A stretch of 64,000 nt of DNA from Salinibacterium sp. TMP30 (GCF_038397785.1 NZ_CP151642.1:1612001-1676000), one strand, 5' to 3'. Counted from the stretch's first letter, positions 1 to 14,584 are shown. Program-made: numbers and translations. The notes: generated by a model from the letters alone, not told the origin.

Positions 1-2169
<2,169 letters not shown>

Positions 2170-2213
2170 ATGAATTACTCCTTGACGTCGTGAATCAGTT
2201 TAGGGAACTACAC

Positions 2214-2232
2214 CGGCGGCCTGACACCGCCG
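2214..2232. promoter_or_regulatory. Hairpin between argF and argG
   Basis: A 6-bp GC-only inverted repeat, CGGCGG and CCGCCG, separated by 7 bases in the 67-base argF-argG gap. There is no T-run, so it is more likely a weak attenuator or mRNA-stability element than a full terminator. No ArgR gene fills this gap. Confidence 0.4.
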
Positions 2233-2236
2233 AAAA

Positions 2237-3163
2237 CTATGCGGCCTGGTCGAGCAACCAGACCATGAGAGCCTTCTGCGCATGCAGACGGTTTTCCGCC
2301 TCATCCCAGATGACACTCTGCGGACCATCGATCACCTCAGCCTCAACCTCATAACCTCGGTCGGCGGGCAAGCAGTGCATGAAGATCGCATCTGGCTTGG
2401 CGAGTGCCATCATTGCGGCATCCACCTTGTAGGCGCCGAGGGATTCAACACGCGCAGCCTTCTCACCCTCTTTGCCCATTGACACCCACGTGTCAGTAAC
2501 AACAACGTCGGCGCCGGTTGCCGCTTCGGCAGGGTCAGTGAGAATCGAAATCGAACCACCCGTGGATGCTGCAATCTTTTCGGCATCGGCCACGACATCC
2601 GCCAGCGGCAGATAATCTGCGGGGCAGGCAATGCGCACGTGCATTCCTGCAGTGGCTCCCGCCAAGAGGTATGAGTGCACCATGTTGTCGGCGCCATCGC
2701 CAAGGAACGCGACCGTGAGCCCGGAGAGCTCACCCTTGTGTTCACGAATCGTCAACAGATCGGCGAGTAACTGGCAGGGGTGGAACTCATCACTCAGAGC
2801 ATTAATCACAGGAACCTGGGTTCCGTGCGCCATTTCGATGAGACCCTCCTGGCCGTAGGTGCGCCAGACAATCGCGGCAACCTGTCGCTCTAGCACCCGT
2901 GCGGTGTCTGAGGCAGTCTCTTTTCCCCCCAGCTGGCTGTTGGCCGTCGAGATGATGAGGGGAGTGCCGCCCAAATCTGCGATCCCCACCGCGAACGACA
3001 CGCGAGTGCGGGTCGACGACTTATCGAAAATCACGGCAACAGTCTGGGGCCCAGCAAGAGGCTTACGGCCCCAACGGTCGCTCTTGATCTGCTCAGCGAG
3101 ATCCAAGATCTCCCTCTGCTCAAGCGGGCTGAGGTCATCATCGCGAAGAAAATGCCGGGTCAT
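2237..3163 (-). CDS. argF: Ornithine carbamoyltransferase
   Basis: Transfers the carbamoyl group from carbamoyl phosphate to ornithine, giving citrulline. The 308 residues show the carbamoyl-phosphate loop SSTRT near residues 49-53, the HPCQLLADL segment and the ornithine-binding HCLP motif near the C-terminus, which together separate it from aspartate carbamoyltransferase. Its ATG overlaps the argD stop by 4 bases (ATGA), so translation is probably coupled. Length and motifs are typical for an anabolic enzyme. Confidence 0.96.
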   Translation of the reverse strand: MTRHFLRDDDLSPLEQREILDLAEQIKSDRWGRKPLAGPQTVAVIFDKSSTRTRVSFAVGIADLGGTPLIISTANSQLGGKETASDTARVLERQVAAIVWRTYGQEGLIEMAHGTQVPVINALSDEFHPCQLLADLLTIREHKGELSGLTVAFLGDGADNMVHSYLLAGATAGMHVRIACPADYLPLADVVADAEKIAASTGGSISILTDPAEAATGADVVVTDTWVSMGKEGEKAARVESLGAYKVDAAMMALAKPDAIFMHCLPADRGYEVEAEVIDGPQSVIWDEAENRLHAQKALMVWLLDQAA

Positions 3164-4347
3164 GATGCCTCCGTAGGTGCTGGGCTAGCGACAGCAGTGA
3201 GCACTGCGCTAAACGTTTCGATGAATTCGGCGATCTCTTCGTCGCCGATGATAAGTGGTGGTGCAAGTCGAATCGTCGACTCGTTGGGTGCGTTCACAAT
3301 GAGCCCATGCTCGAGCGCCAACTCCACAATCTGGGCCGCTACCGGCTCCGCTAGACCGATACCGATCAGCAGGCCACGCCCACGCAATTCGGTGATGAGC
3401 GGCGAATCGATTCGCGCCAATTCGCTGCGGATTTCAGCCCCACGCTGTGCTGCGTTTGCCACCAAGCTATCGGCTTCGATCTGCGAGAGCACCGCGTTCG
3501 AGACGGCGCAGACGAGCGGGTTTCCGCCAAACGTGGTTCCGTGTTGGCCGGGCTGCAGAAGAGTGGATGCCGCACCAAAAGTTACGAGAGCACCGATGGG
3601 TACTCCCCCGCCCATGCCCTTCGCGAGGGTGATCGCATCAGGGACAATGCCGCTCTCCTGGAACGCGAACCAGTTGCCCGTGCGTCCAGCCCCAGTCTGA
3701 ATTTCGTCAAGGATCAACAGGGTGCCGTGCTGAGTGGTGAGTTCACGGGCAGCCTCGAGATACCCGGCAGGCAGCTCGCGCACCCCCGCCTCCCCCTTGA
3801 TGGGTTCAACAATGAGAGCTGCGACATCCGGTCCAATCGCTGCGGTAAGCGCCTCGATCGTTGAGTCAATGTGTTCGACATTGGGAAGCAGAGGCTCGAA
3901 CGGTTCGCGAAGCGCAGGCTTTCCCGTAATCGAGAGCGCTCCGAGCGAACGGCCGTGGAAGGAATCCTGGAGCGAGAGGATGCGCGGACGCCCCGTGCGG
4001 CGAGCCAGTTTTATGGCGGCTTCTATCGCTTCAGTGCCGGAGTTCGCAAAGAACACGCGCCCCGCATCGCCGGCGCCCGTGATGCGGAGCAGGCGTTCGG
4101 CAAGCGCGAGTTGCGGTTCGGTGGCAAAGAAGTTGGAGACGTGCAACAGATGTGCCTGACTCGTGAGCGCGCCAACCACTGCAGGGTGATTGTGCCCGAG
4201 CGAATTGACCGCGATACCGGCCAAGAAGTCGAGGTAACGCTTGCCGTCAGAATCGAACACCGTGCAGCCTTCACCGCGCACAAGTTCAACCTTGGGCACA
4301 CCAAAGGTGTTCATCATGCGGTGGGCGTAGTCGTCTTTCCACGTCAT
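3160..4347 (-). CDS. argD: Acetylornithine aminotransferase
   Basis: PLP-dependent class III aminotransferase that converts N-acetylglutamate semialdehyde to N-acetylornithine. In the 395 residues the cofactor-contacting Asp is in LILDEIQTG (about D214) and the Schiff-base lysine is in ITLAKGMGGG (about K243). Overlaps of 4 bases with argB upstream and argF downstream mark it as an internal operon gene. The actinobacterial ArgD may also serve diaminopimelate synthesis (DapC role); this is family knowledge, not something the sequence shows. Confidence 0.95.
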   Translation of the reverse strand: MTWKDDYAHRMMNTFGVPKVELVRGEGCTVFDSDGKRYLDFLAGIAVNSLGHNHPAVVGALTSQAHLLHVSNFFATEPQLALAERLLRITGAGDAGRVFFANSGTEAIEAAIKLARRTGRPRILSLQDSFHGRSLGALSITGKPALREPFEPLLPNVEHIDSTIEALTAAIGPDVAALIVEPIKGEAGVRELPAGYLEAARELTTQHGTLLILDEIQTGAGRTGNWFAFQESGIVPDAITLAKGMGGGVPIGALVTFGAASTLLQPGQHGTTFGGNPLVCAVSNAVLSQIEADSLVANAAQRGAEIRSELARIDSPLITELRGRGLLIGIGLAEPVAAQIVELALEHGLIVNAPNESTIRLAPPLIIGDEEIAEFIETFSAVLTAVASPAPTEAS

Positions 4348-5258
4348 GCGGGTACCACCTCGGTGCCGATTCCATCTTTCGTAAATACTTCGAGCAGGAT
4401 CGAGTGCGGCGCACGGCCATCAATGATCGCTGCCTTCGGAACCCCAGCATCCACCGCAGCGAGACAGGCTGTCATTTTAGGGATCATCCCCGACTCAAGG
4501 CGTGGCAGAAGTTCACGCAGTTCAGCGGTGTTAATGATCGAGACCAAAGATTCCCGGTTCGGCCAATCGCTGTACAGACCAGAAACATCCGTCAGAATCA
4601 CGAGCTTTGCGGCATCGAGCGCAATCGCCAGCGCCGCAGCAGCAGAATCCGCATTGACGTTAAGCAAACCAGAGCCGTCATCTTTGATATCTCCGCCATC
4701 TTGGGCAAGCGTCGAGACCACAGGGATGCGGTCAGCCGCCAACACGTGGAGCACACGCTGAGGATCAACCTCTGTCACATTGCCAACAAGACCGAGGTCG
4801 ATACGCTCGCCCTCGATCTCCTTGATCATGCGCTCACCGGTAAACAGCGAATGCTCGTGCCCGGCAATTCCATTGGCCAGATCGCCGTGCTCGTTAATGA
4901 GATCAACCAGTTCGGCGCCGACCTGATCGGTGAGCACATCACGCACAACATCGATCGACTCTTCAGTGGTTACGCGGTAGCCGGCACGGAACTCCGACTC
5001 AATACCGCGAATCATCAATTCCTTCGTGATCTGAGGCCCGCCACCGTGAACAATCACCGGGCGGACACCAGCAAGACGTAGATAAACCATGTCCTGCACG
5101 AAAGCACGCTTGAGCTCGTCGTTGATCATGGCGTTGCCACCAAATTTGACCACGATGATGCGGTTACGGAAACGCTTTAGCCACGGCAGCGCCTCGATCA
5201 GCACCCCCGCCTTCGTCATTGCCTGCTCGTGAGCGGGGCCGTGTGTATACGCCGGCAT
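4344..5258 (-). CDS. argB: Acetylglutamate kinase
   Basis: Phosphorylates N-acetylglutamate, normally the step controlled by arginine feedback. The 304-residue amino acid kinase has VKFGGNAM near the N-terminus and VIVHGGGPQ in the substrate loop. About 30 residues precede the kinase core ([13 protein letters not shown]...), as in arginine-sensitive, hexameric NAGKs whose N-terminal helix interlaces dimers. That suggests, but does not prove, feedback inhibition. It overlaps argJ by one base and argD by four. Confidence 0.95.
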   Translation of the reverse strand: MPAYTHGPAHEQAMTKAGVLIEALPWLKRFRNRIIVVKFGGNAMINDELKRAFVQDMVYLRLAGVRPVIVHGGGPQITKELMIRGIESEFRAGYRVTTEESIDVVRDVLTDQVGAELVDLINEHGDLANGIAGHEHSLFTGERMIKEIEGERIDLGLVGNVTEVDPQRVLHVLAADRIPVVSTLAQDGGDIKDDGSGLLNVNADSAAAALAIALDAAKLVILTDVSGLYSDWPNRESLVSIINTAELRELLPRLESGMIPKMTACLAAVDAGVPKAAIIDGRAPHSILLEVFTKDGIGTEVVPA

Positions 5259-6409
5259 CAGCTTGAGTACGCGCTATTCTCATGCACATACTCGTGCGTG
5301 AGATCGTTGGTCAAAATAGTGGCCTCGGCATCGCCGGTCGCAAGATCGATGAGAACGTGAACAGAGCGTCCGGTGAGATCTACCTCCTCGCGCGAACGGT
5401 CGGGGGCTCCCGCGTGGCAGACGCGCACACCGTTCATCGACACATCAACCGCGTAAGGGTCGAAAGCGGCATCCGTGGTTCCGATCGCGGCCAGCACGCG
5501 GCCCCAATTGGGATCATTGCCAAAGATGGCAGCCTTGAAGAGGTTGTTGCGGGCAACAGAACGACCAACCACAACAGCCTCGTCTTCGCTGAGCGCCCCA
5601 ACAACCTCGATATGGATCTCATGGCTCGACCCCTCAGCATCAGCCTGCAGCTGCTCAGCGAGATCTGAGCACACCTTCGTGAGAAGTGCGGCGAACTCTT
5701 CGCTTTCGGGAGTCACGCCCGAAGCACCCGACGCCATCAGGCTTACCTGATCGTTCGTCGACATACAGCCATCGGAATCGAGACGGTCGAAGCTCACTCG
5801 AGTCGCTTCGCGCAATGCGCGGTCGAGCTCGGCGGAGGCGACAGCGGCGTCAGTGGTGATGACCACGAGCATTGTCGCAAGGCCGGGCGCGAGCATCCCT
5901 GCACCCTTTGCCATGCCGCCAATGGTGTAGCCGGTGCCGGAAACGACGGTGGTCTTGGGCTTACTGTCGGTCGTCATGATCGCGCGAGAAGCGTCTTCGC
6001 CGCCGTCCGCGGTGAGAGCCGCAGCTGCTGCAGTCATTCCGGCGAGCACCCTGGCTTGCGGCAACGGCTCGCCGATGAGTCCGGTCGAGCAGACGAGGAT
6101 GTCGCCGGCCGACGTGCCCAGCAACTCAGCGACCTGCTCCGCGGTGGCATGCGTCACCTGGAAACCTTGGGGCCCAGTGAAACAGTTGGCACCGCCAGAG
6201 TTCAACGCGACTGCAGAAACAATGCCATCGGCGATGACCTGCTTCGACCAGATGATCGGATGGGCCTGCGCGCGGTTGCTCGTAAACACGGCAGCGGCAT
6301 CGAAACGCGGCCCGCGATTGACGACCAGAGCAACATCGAGACCACCACTCGCCTTGAGCCCGGCCTCAACTCCTGAAGCCTCGAATCCTGCGGCTGCTGT
6401 GACACTCAT
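5258..6409 (-). CDS. argJ: Glutamate N-acetyltransferase / amino-acid acetyltransferase
   Basis: Recycles the acetyl group from N-acetylornithine to glutamate, completing the cyclic arginine pathway; bifunctional members also use acetyl-CoA. The 383-residue precursor contains the self-cleavage region [11 protein letters not shown], where the family cuts between Ala and Thr (here about A178/T179) to expose the catalytic Thr. Presence of argJ with no argA or argE nearby fits the cyclic route. It overlaps argC by 4 bases and argB by 1. Confidence 0.95.
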   Translation of the reverse strand: MSVTAAAGFEASGVEAGLKASGGLDVALVVNRGPRFDAAAVFTSNRAQAHPIIWSKQVIADGIVSAVALNSGGANCFTGPQGFQVTHATAEQVAELLGTSAGDILVCSTGLIGEPLPQARVLAGMTAAAAALTADGGEDASRAIMTTDSKPKTTVVSGTGYTIGGMAKGAGMLAPGLATMLVVITTDAAVASAELDRALREATRVSFDRLDSDGCMSTNDQVSLMASGASGVTPESEEFAALLTKVCSDLAEQLQADAEGSSHEIHIEVVGALSEDEAVVVGRSVARNNLFKAAIFGNDPNWGRVLAAIGTTDAAFDPYAVDVSMNGVRVCHAGAPDRSREEVDLTGRSVHVLIDLATGDAEATILTNDLTHEYVHENSAYSS

Positions 6410-7452
6410 GGTGCAACTCCGTCCAGCGCGAGGCCGAGGGTTTCGTCGAGCCCCAACGCAATATTTGTCGATTGAATGGCGGCCCCTGCGGTGCCCTTAA
6501 CAAGATTGTCGATCGCGCTAATCACGACTACGCGGCGCGCTGCTTCATCAATAGCGAGCCCAATAAGTGCCGTGTTCGCGCCAAGGGTGTCAGCGGTGCG
6601 CGGGAAAGCGCCCTCCGGAAGCACATGAACGAATGGTTCATCGGCGTAGGCAGACTCCCATGCGTCCCGTACCTGAGCAGCGGTGACACCCTCCGCAAGC
6701 TTCGCCGTTGACGTAGCCAGGATGCCACGCGACATCGGAACAAGCACCGGAGTGAATGAAACACTCACAGCGCCAGCACCGGCGACCTTCAAATTCTGAA
6801 CTATCTCCGGCGTGTGGCGGTGGGTACCACCAACAGCATATGCCGAAGCGGAACCCAACATTTCACTCGCGAGCAGATTCGTTTTCAGGCTCTTACCGGC
6901 GCCAGACGGGCCAACAGCAAGCACCGCCACAATGTCTTCGGCGCCAATCAGCGAAGAACGGATGCCCGGAGCAAGCGCCAGGGTGATCGCCGTGACATTA
7001 CAACCAGGCACGGCAATACGCTTCGAACTGGCGAGCACTTGCCTTTGAGTGCCACCAGTGGAGTGCAGAAGTTCGGGCATCCCATAATCCCAGGCACCGA
7101 AGTAGTCGCCGCCGTAAAAGGCGGCCCAATCCTCTTCAGACGTGAGTCGGTGATCGGCCCCGCAATCAACCACGAGAGTGTCGGGACTGAGCTCGGCCGT
7201 GAGCGCCCCCGACTTGCCATGCGGAAGCGCAAAGAAAACAACGTCGTGGCCAGCAAGAACCGAAGGCTCGGTTGGCTGGAGTTCAAGGTGCGCGAGTGAG
7301 CGCAAGTGCGGCTGCACATCAACGAGGCGCTGACCAGCATTGCTAAACGCAGTCACCGTAGTGACATCGAACTCGGGGTGGGTGGAAAGCAGGCGGAGAA
7401 GCTCGCCACCGGCATAACCGCTGGCACCGGCCACTGCGACCGAAATTGACAT
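6406..7452 (-). CDS. argC: N-acetyl-gamma-glutamyl-phosphate reductase
   Basis: NADPH-dependent reduction of N-acetylglutamyl phosphate to the semialdehyde. I place the start at the ATG at 7452 ([15 protein letters not shown]), because a GAAGG ribosome site lies just upstream and the Rossmann strand begins at once; a longer reading to 7512 adds 20 residues with no family likeness. The product is 348 residues with active-site Cys in VPGCNVTAI (about C151). It is the first enzyme gene of the operon, with a short possible leader ORF ending 4 bases before it. Confidence 0.95.
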   Translation of the reverse strand: MSISVAVAGASGYAGGELLRLLSTHPEFDVTTVTAFSNAGQRLVDVQPHLRSLAHLELQPTEPSVLAGHDVVFFALPHGKSGALTAELSPDTLVVDCGADHRLTSEEDWAAFYGGDYFGAWDYGMPELLHSTGGTQRQVLASSKRIAVPGCNVTAITLALAPGIRSSLIGAEDIVAVLAVGPSGAGKSLKTNLLASEMLGSASAYAVGGTHRHTPEIVQNLKVAGAGAVSVSFTPVLVPMSRGILATSTAKLAEGVTAAQVRDAWESAYADEPFVHVLPEGAFPRTADTLGANTALIGLAIDEAARRVVVISAIDNLVKGTAGAAIQSTNIALGLDETLGLALDGVAP

Positions 7453-7456
7453 GGAA

Positions 7457-7525
7457 TTACCTTCGAGGTGGGTTCGGAAACGAAAACACTTGCGGCGGCG
7501 ATTCAGACACAACCTGGTGGGTCAT
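7457..7525 (-). CDS. Possible 22-residue leader peptide before argC
   Basis: A small ORF on the operon strand begins with ATG at 7525, preceded at 7 bases by a GGAG ribosome site (7533-7536), and ends with TAA at 7457-7459, only 4 bases before the argC ATG. It encodes [11 protein letters not shown]... and ends in Pro-Pro-Arg-Arg, with codons CGA and AGG directly before the stop. The AGG also forms part of the argC ribosome site. Good ribosome site, tight spacing and terminal Arg codons in an arginine operon suggest a regulatory leader; that role is inference. Confidence 0.5.
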   Translation of the reverse strand: MTHQVVSESPPQVFSFPNPPRR

Positions 7526-7691
7526 GGCGAAACTCCGCCTATCGTCGCTCGTCAGCCCCGCGGAGAACCGGCGAAGACGGCGCAACAAAGCTCAGCGAAA
7601 GTCGCTGGCTGCAAGCGCGGAAGTCGGTCACATTCCTAGAATAGTCCCCACACACCGTGGCAGGCTAATCGCCCCCCACGACTTGGCGTAA
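7526..7691 (-). promoter_or_regulatory. Upstream region of the arg operon
   Basis: The 166 bases between the leader ORF and the end of pheT must hold the arg promoter if pheT does not read through. A -10-like TATTCT lies at 7638-7643 on the minus strand, but I see no good -35 at the right distance. No clear terminator for pheT and no convincing ArgR box was found by eye. Confidence 0.3.
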
Positions 7692-10183
7692 CTACTCGCG
7701 CAGTTCAGCACCAACACGTTCAGCGGCAAGGGTAACAGCAGCATTCTTTGCCTCAGTCGCTTCAGCCTGGGTGAGCGTGCGGTCGACCGCTCGGAAGCGC
7801 AGCGCGAAGGTCAGTGATTTGCGCGCCTCAGGGATTCCAGCGCCGCGATAGTCATCAACCAGTCGAACACTCTCCAAGAGGTCGCCGGCACCCTCCGTGA
7901 TGATCGCAAGAAGCTCTCCGGCCTGAACGGAAGCGGAAACAACCAGCGACACATCCTGGGTCGCTACGGGAAACGACACGATGGGTATTGCGGCCACGTC
8001 CTCAACGGCGCTCTGAATGAGCACGCTCAGATCGAGTTCCACCACAGCCACGACGCGAGGCAGATCGAGCTCAAGCGCCAGCGCTGGCAACAGCTCCCCG
8101 GCATAACCAACAACCTGGTCGCCAACGCGGAGCTCAGCGGTGCGCCCCGGGTGAAACGCCTGGTGGCTCCCCGTCACAACATCGATTTCGACCAACATGG
8201 TAGCCGCTAACTGCTGCACAGTTGCCAGAGCGTCACCCAAACCACGAGCCACTGCCTGTTGCCCTGGCTGGCGGGTGACCGAGTCTCCAACGAACAGCGC
8301 AGCAACATGCCACGGCTGCGCAGGCACGCTCAAATGCAATTCAGTTAGCGCAGCCTCGCTAGGTAGCTCATCGCCCACGGGGAGATCGCCACTGCCGTAG
8401 GCGCGACCTGCCTCCGGCAAGAACACGGTTCCGACTTCGAAGAGTGCGAGATCCGTTAGTCCGCGCGACACGTTGCGGTGAGCGATCGCGGCAAGACCCG
8501 GCAGCAACGAACGACGCATGGATGCCGCATCCGGGTCCAAAGCGTTCGCGAGCGCAATTGCGGCCACTCCTCCCGCCTGAGGAGAACCGAAAAGATCATT
8601 CGATGCTTTCGAGATGAAGGGGTAGGCCAGCACTTCAGTGAGACCTGAGGAGGCCAAACTGCTCGATACCGTGCGGCGCAAGCGTTGAGCCCGAGTCAAC
8701 CCACGGCCCGGAGGGGCAACGGGGAGCACTGACGGGATACGGTCGTAGCCCACGATTCGGGCGACTTCTTCGGCGAGCGTAGTTTTCTCGTCGAGGTCGG
8801 GACGCCAGCTCGGCGGAGTGACTCGCCATCCGGTTTTGGTAACCTCAACGGTCGTGCCGATCGCCGTCAGCGAATCGGTGATCTCGTCAGACGAGTAGTG
8901 CACCCCGATGAGACCTTCAACATACGTTTCGGGAAGCTCGATCGGCTCCGGGCTATGCGCGGCAGGGACATCGCTGCCGAGTGAATCGATGGTTCCGTTC
9001 CCCAGCTCTACAAGCAGTTCGACAACGCGCGCCGCCGCCGCCGGAGCCACGAGTGGGTCTACTCCGCGTTCGTAGCGCCGCGATGCCTCGCTGCCGAGTT
9101 TGTGGCGACGGGCACTTCGCGCCACCGAAATCGGCTCAAAGTTTGCAGCCTCAATGAGAACGTTTGTTGACGCCTTAGTGATCTCGGTGCTCGCACCGCC
9201 CATCACTCCGGCCAACCCAATCGGACCAGAGTCATCCGTGATCAGCAGGTCTTCGGGGTTCAGCGTGCGCGACTTGTCATCGAGCGTGGTGAGGGTCTCC
9301 CCCGCCTGCGCACGACGCACTGTGAGCCCACCAGCTACACGATCGAGATCGTAGGCGTGAATGGGCTGCCCGAGTTCGAGCATGACGTAGTTGGTGATGT
9401 CGACCGTCAGCGAGATTGTGCGGATGCCGGCAAGCGCCAACCGACTGATCATCCACGATGGCGTCGGCTTGGTGACATCCACGTTCCGAACGACGCGCGT
9501 AGTGAAAGCTCGCACTCCGGCGCGGCCACGAATGGGCGCATCGTCGTTGATGACGACGGAGTAACCACTGGCCTCGGTGATCGTCGGTGCGTCGGCGGGG
9601 TCGGTAAACCTCGCACCGGTCGAGAGGGCGAACTCGCGAGCGATTCCCCGAATAGACATCGCGTAGCCGCGGTCTGGTGTGACGTTAATTTCTACCGCGA
9701 AGTCGTCAAGACCGAGAAGTTCGATCGCGTTGGTGCCGATCTCGGGGTCGAGACCGAGGGTTGCGAGCACCAAAATACCGTCATGTTCGTCGCCAAGACC
9801 CAGTTCGCGGGTCGACGCAATCATTCCGTCAGAGACGTGGCCGTAAGTCTTGCGTGCGGCAATAGGGAAGGGACCGGGGAGCACAGAACCGGGCAGCGTG
9901 ACAACGACCTTGTCACCGACAGCGAAGTTGTGGGCTCCACAGACGATGCCTCGCGGCTCGGCTTCGCCGACATCCACCTGGCACCAGTTAATGGTCTTGC
10001 CATTGGTCTGCGGCTCACCAACAAATTCGACAACCTGACCGACGACTACCGGGCCTGAAACCTCGAAATTGTGAACATCTTCTTCTTCGAAGCCGACCTT
10101 TACGAGGGCCGCGTGAACCTGTTCGTGCGTAATGTCTGCCGGGATCTCTACGAATTCCCGCAACCAACTCATGGGAACTTTCA

Positions 10184-10184
<1 letters not shown>
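7692..10184 (-). CDS. pheT: Phenylalanine--tRNA ligase beta subunit
   Basis: Large subunit of the (alpha-beta)2 synthetase that charges tRNA-Phe. The 830 residues start MKVPMSWLREFV, the usual PheT opening. They carry the EMAP-II-like tRNA-binding domain (about 40-150), the B3/B4 editing module, B5, the catalytic-like core and a C-terminal ferredoxin-fold anticodon-binding domain (FPVATQDVSLVV onward). Length is typical for actinobacteria. It overlaps the pheS stop by one base, so the two subunits are made together. Confidence 0.97.
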
Positions 10185-12164
<1,980 letters not shown>

Positions 12165-12168
<4 letters not shown>

Positions 12169-12833
12169 CGCAGCACCATGACTCTCTTCTCGATCGCTCC
12201 AGCTATCAGGCCGAGCGGGACAGTAATGGCAAGGTAAAGAGCAGCCGCGTATACCAGCGTCAATACCACGACGTCGCCATTATCGCGTGCTGCCGCATAC
12301 GTCGCCTTGAAGAGCTCGTCGACAAAGAAGATGCCCGCGACCGAAGTGTTCTTCGTAAGAGCGATAAAAACGTTGATGAGTGGGGGAACAACCATTCGGC
12401 TTGCCTGGGGCATAATCACGAGACCAACGGTCTGGGTGAAACCCATCCCGATACTGCGCGCGGCTTCAGCCTGTCCGACTGGAACACCGTTGAACCCTGA
12501 ACGCACTGCCTCAGCGACGAAAGGCGAAGTGTAGAGAGTGAGACCCAGTACCGCGAGCAGGAAATAGTCGAGGTTGACTCCCAAAATCGGAAGCACATAA
12601 GCGCAGAAAAATAGCACTAAAAGAAGTGGAATGTTACGCAGGATCTCGGTATATACGGTCGCGAAAACCCGCAGCGAAGGAACGGGCGAAATTCTCATAG
12701 CCGCGATGAGCACGCCCAAAATGAATGCACCAACACCAGAAATAGCCAGAAGGGCAAGCGTCAGAAGGAAGCCCTGCATGTAAAGCGGCGTGATGCTAAC
12801 AAGGGCATCAATCGCGTTAGAGATCGCATCCAT
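12165..12833 (-). CDS. gluC: Polar amino acid ABC transporter permease (GluC-like)
   Basis: Second permease of the importer, 222 residues with about five hydrophobic helices and the EAA motif region AVRSGFNGVPVGQAEAARSIGMG. It is shorter than the neighbouring permease and lacks its N- and C-terminal extensions. It follows the binding-protein gene after a 90-base gap containing a strong hairpin, and overlaps the next permease by 4 bases, so the two form the heterodimeric pore. Glutamate is the likely substrate by operon order; other acidic or polar amino acids are possible. Confidence 0.85.
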
Positions 12834-12871
12834 ACAGAGTCTCCTGAAAAGTTATGGGTGATGACGTGGCA

Positions 12872-12906
12872 GGTGCTCGCTCGCGCATCGAGCGCGAGCG
12901 AGCACC
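12872..12906. promoter_or_regulatory. 15-bp perfect hairpin between gluB and gluC
   Basis: Inverted repeat with arms GGTGCTCGCTCGCGC and its exact complement around a 5-base loop. It lies 17 bases after the binding-protein stop. No T-run follows, so it probably limits read-through or protects the 3' end of the gluB message, giving more binding protein than permease, a common design in ABC import operons. Confidence 0.65.
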
Positions 12907-12923
12907 AAGCACACTAACTACTC

Positions 12924-13793
12924 TTAGTAACGGTCCACAGCGGGCGGAGCTGGGAGCTTCAGGACGGCGCCTGCCGTTGCTTCCCAAGCCGCGTCCCACG
13001 AGCCGTCTTCATACGAGGCTTCGAGCACGTCGTTGATGTGGCTGCGGAATGCGTCATCACCCTTTTCGAGACCAATACCATAAGGCTCTTCGGTGAACGG
13101 GTTGCTGAGAACCTCGAACTCACCAGCATTCTGGTCGGCGAGTCCAGCCAAGATCACGTTGTCTGTGGTGACAGCGATCACGTTGCCGCTGCGCAGCGGC
13201 TCGAGGCAGTTGGAGTAGGTGTCGGTGGTGATGAGGTCGACGTTGTACTCAGCGATGTTCGCCTCTGACGTTGAACCAGCAACACTGCAGACTGCCTTGC
13301 CTTCGAGATCCTCGGGGCCAGTGATGCCCTCTGGATTGCCTGCGAGTACCAAGATGTCCTGGCCAGCGTTATAGTACGGACCAGCGAACGAGATTACTTC
13401 TTTGCGCTTGTCGTTGATTGTGTACGTAGCGATAACGATATCAACGGTGCCGTTCTCGATGAACGTCTCACGGTTGGCGGAGACCGTTTCTACCCACTCG
13501 ATGTTGTCTTCGCTGATGCCGAGCGATGCCGCAATTATCTTGCCGATCTCAACATCAAAGCCGACGGGCTCGCCCGACGGTCCTTGGAGGCCGAACAGGG
13601 GCTGGTCGAACTTCGTGCCAATAGTGATAGTGCCTGCATCAGCAAGGTCAGCCATCGTGGTTCCGGCTTCGAACTCAGGAACTACAACATCAACGTCTGG
13701 TTCCGCGGTGCCATTGTCTGCTGCACACGCGCTGAGACCGAGAAGGCCGACAAGCGCGATAGCAGAGATCGATAGGCCTTTTTTGAGCCTCAT
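12924..13793 (-). CDS. gluB: Glutamate-type ABC transporter substrate-binding lipoprotein
   Basis: Extracellular binding protein of the importer, held in the membrane by a lipid. The 289 residues start with a basic n-region, a hydrophobic core and a lipobox LGLSAC with the lipidated Cys at about 23. The mature part is a solute-binding family 3 domain (DAGTITIGTKFDQPLFG..., VGFDVEIGKIIA..., NCLEPLRSGNVIAVTTDN). The gene follows the ATPase gene by 38 bases. The domain class binds polar amino acids; glutamate is inferred from gene order. Confidence 0.9.
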   Translation of the reverse strand: MRLKKGLSISAIALVGLLGLSACAADNGTAEPDVDVVVPEFEAGTTMADLADAGTITIGTKFDQPLFGLQGPSGEPVGFDVEIGKIIAASLGISEDNIEWVETVSANRETFIENGTVDIVIATYTINDKRKEVISFAGPYYNAGQDILVLAGNPEGITGPEDLEGKAVCSVAGSTSEANIAEYNVDLITTDTYSNCLEPLRSGNVIAVTTDNVILAGLADQNAGEFEVLSNPFTEEPYGIGLEKGDDAFRSHINDVLEASYEDGSWDAAWEATAGAVLKLPAPPAVDRY

Positions 13794-13831
13794 ATTGTTC
13801 TCCTTATGCTGTGGGGAAATTACCCGCTGCT

Positions 13832-14584
13832 TTAGTGGGTAAGAATTTTTGAGAGGAAGTCTTGTGCTCTCGGAGACTGGGGATTTGTGAAGAACTGCTC
13901 AGGCTCAGCCTCTTCAACTATTTCGCCATCCGCCATGAAAAGAACGCGGTCGGCAGCCTTGCGTGCGAAGCCCATTTCGTGACTGACAACCAGCATGGTC
14001 ATGCCGTCTTTTGCCAACTGAACCATGACATCCAGAACCTCATTGATCATCTCGGGGTCAAGCGCCGACGTGGGCTCGTCAAGGAGAATAATCTTGGGGT
14101 CCATCGCGAGCGACCGCGCAATAGCGACACGCTGCTGCTGACCGCCAGAAAGCTGAGCCGGCATCTTGGATGCCTGATTGCCGATACCTACCCGATCGAG
14201 AAGCTCCATCGCGTGCTTGTCGGCTTCGGCTTTGGAGACCTTGCGTACGCGGCGAGGACCCAGCGTGACGTTCTCAAGGATCGTCTTGTGCGCGAAGAGG
14301 TTAAACGACTGGAAGACCATGCCGACGTCTGCGCGGAGTTTGGCAAGTCCAGCGCCCTCCTCGGGCAGAACCTTGCCATCGATCGTGATGGTGCCATTAT
14401 CAATCGTTTCTAGGCGATTAATTGCACGACACAGCGTGGACTTTCCCGACCCACTTGGCCCGATCACCACCACCACCTCACCACGACCAATCGTGGTTGA
14501 AATGTCTTTGAGCACGTGCAGCTCACCGAAATGTTTGTTGACATGGTCAATTACGACCAGAGGTTCACCGCTCTGTGCTGGCAT
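13832..14584 (-). CDS. gluA: Polar amino acid ABC transporter ATPase
   Basis: ATP-hydrolysing subunit that drives the importer. All ABC motifs are present in 250 residues: Walker A GPSGSGKST, signature LSGGQQQR, Walker B IILLDEPTSALD and the switch His in VVSHEMGFA. It is the promoter-proximal gene of the transporter operon. The ATG at 14584 has only GAAAG immediately before it, so translation may be leaderless or use a weak site; a TTGACC sequence about 30 bases upstream could be the -35. Confidence 0.93.
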   Translation of the reverse strand: MPAQSGEPLVVIDHVNKHFGELHVLKDISTTIGRGEVVVVIGPSGSGKSTLCRAINRLETIDNGTITIDGKVLPEEGAGLAKLRADVGMVFQSFNLFAHKTILENVTLGPRRVRKVSKAEADKHAMELLDRVGIGNQASKMPAQLSGGQQQRVAIARSLAMDPKIILLDEPTSALDPEMINEVLDVMVQLAKDGMTMLVVSHEMGFARKAADRVLFMADGEIVEEAEPEQFFTNPQSPRAQDFLSKILTH

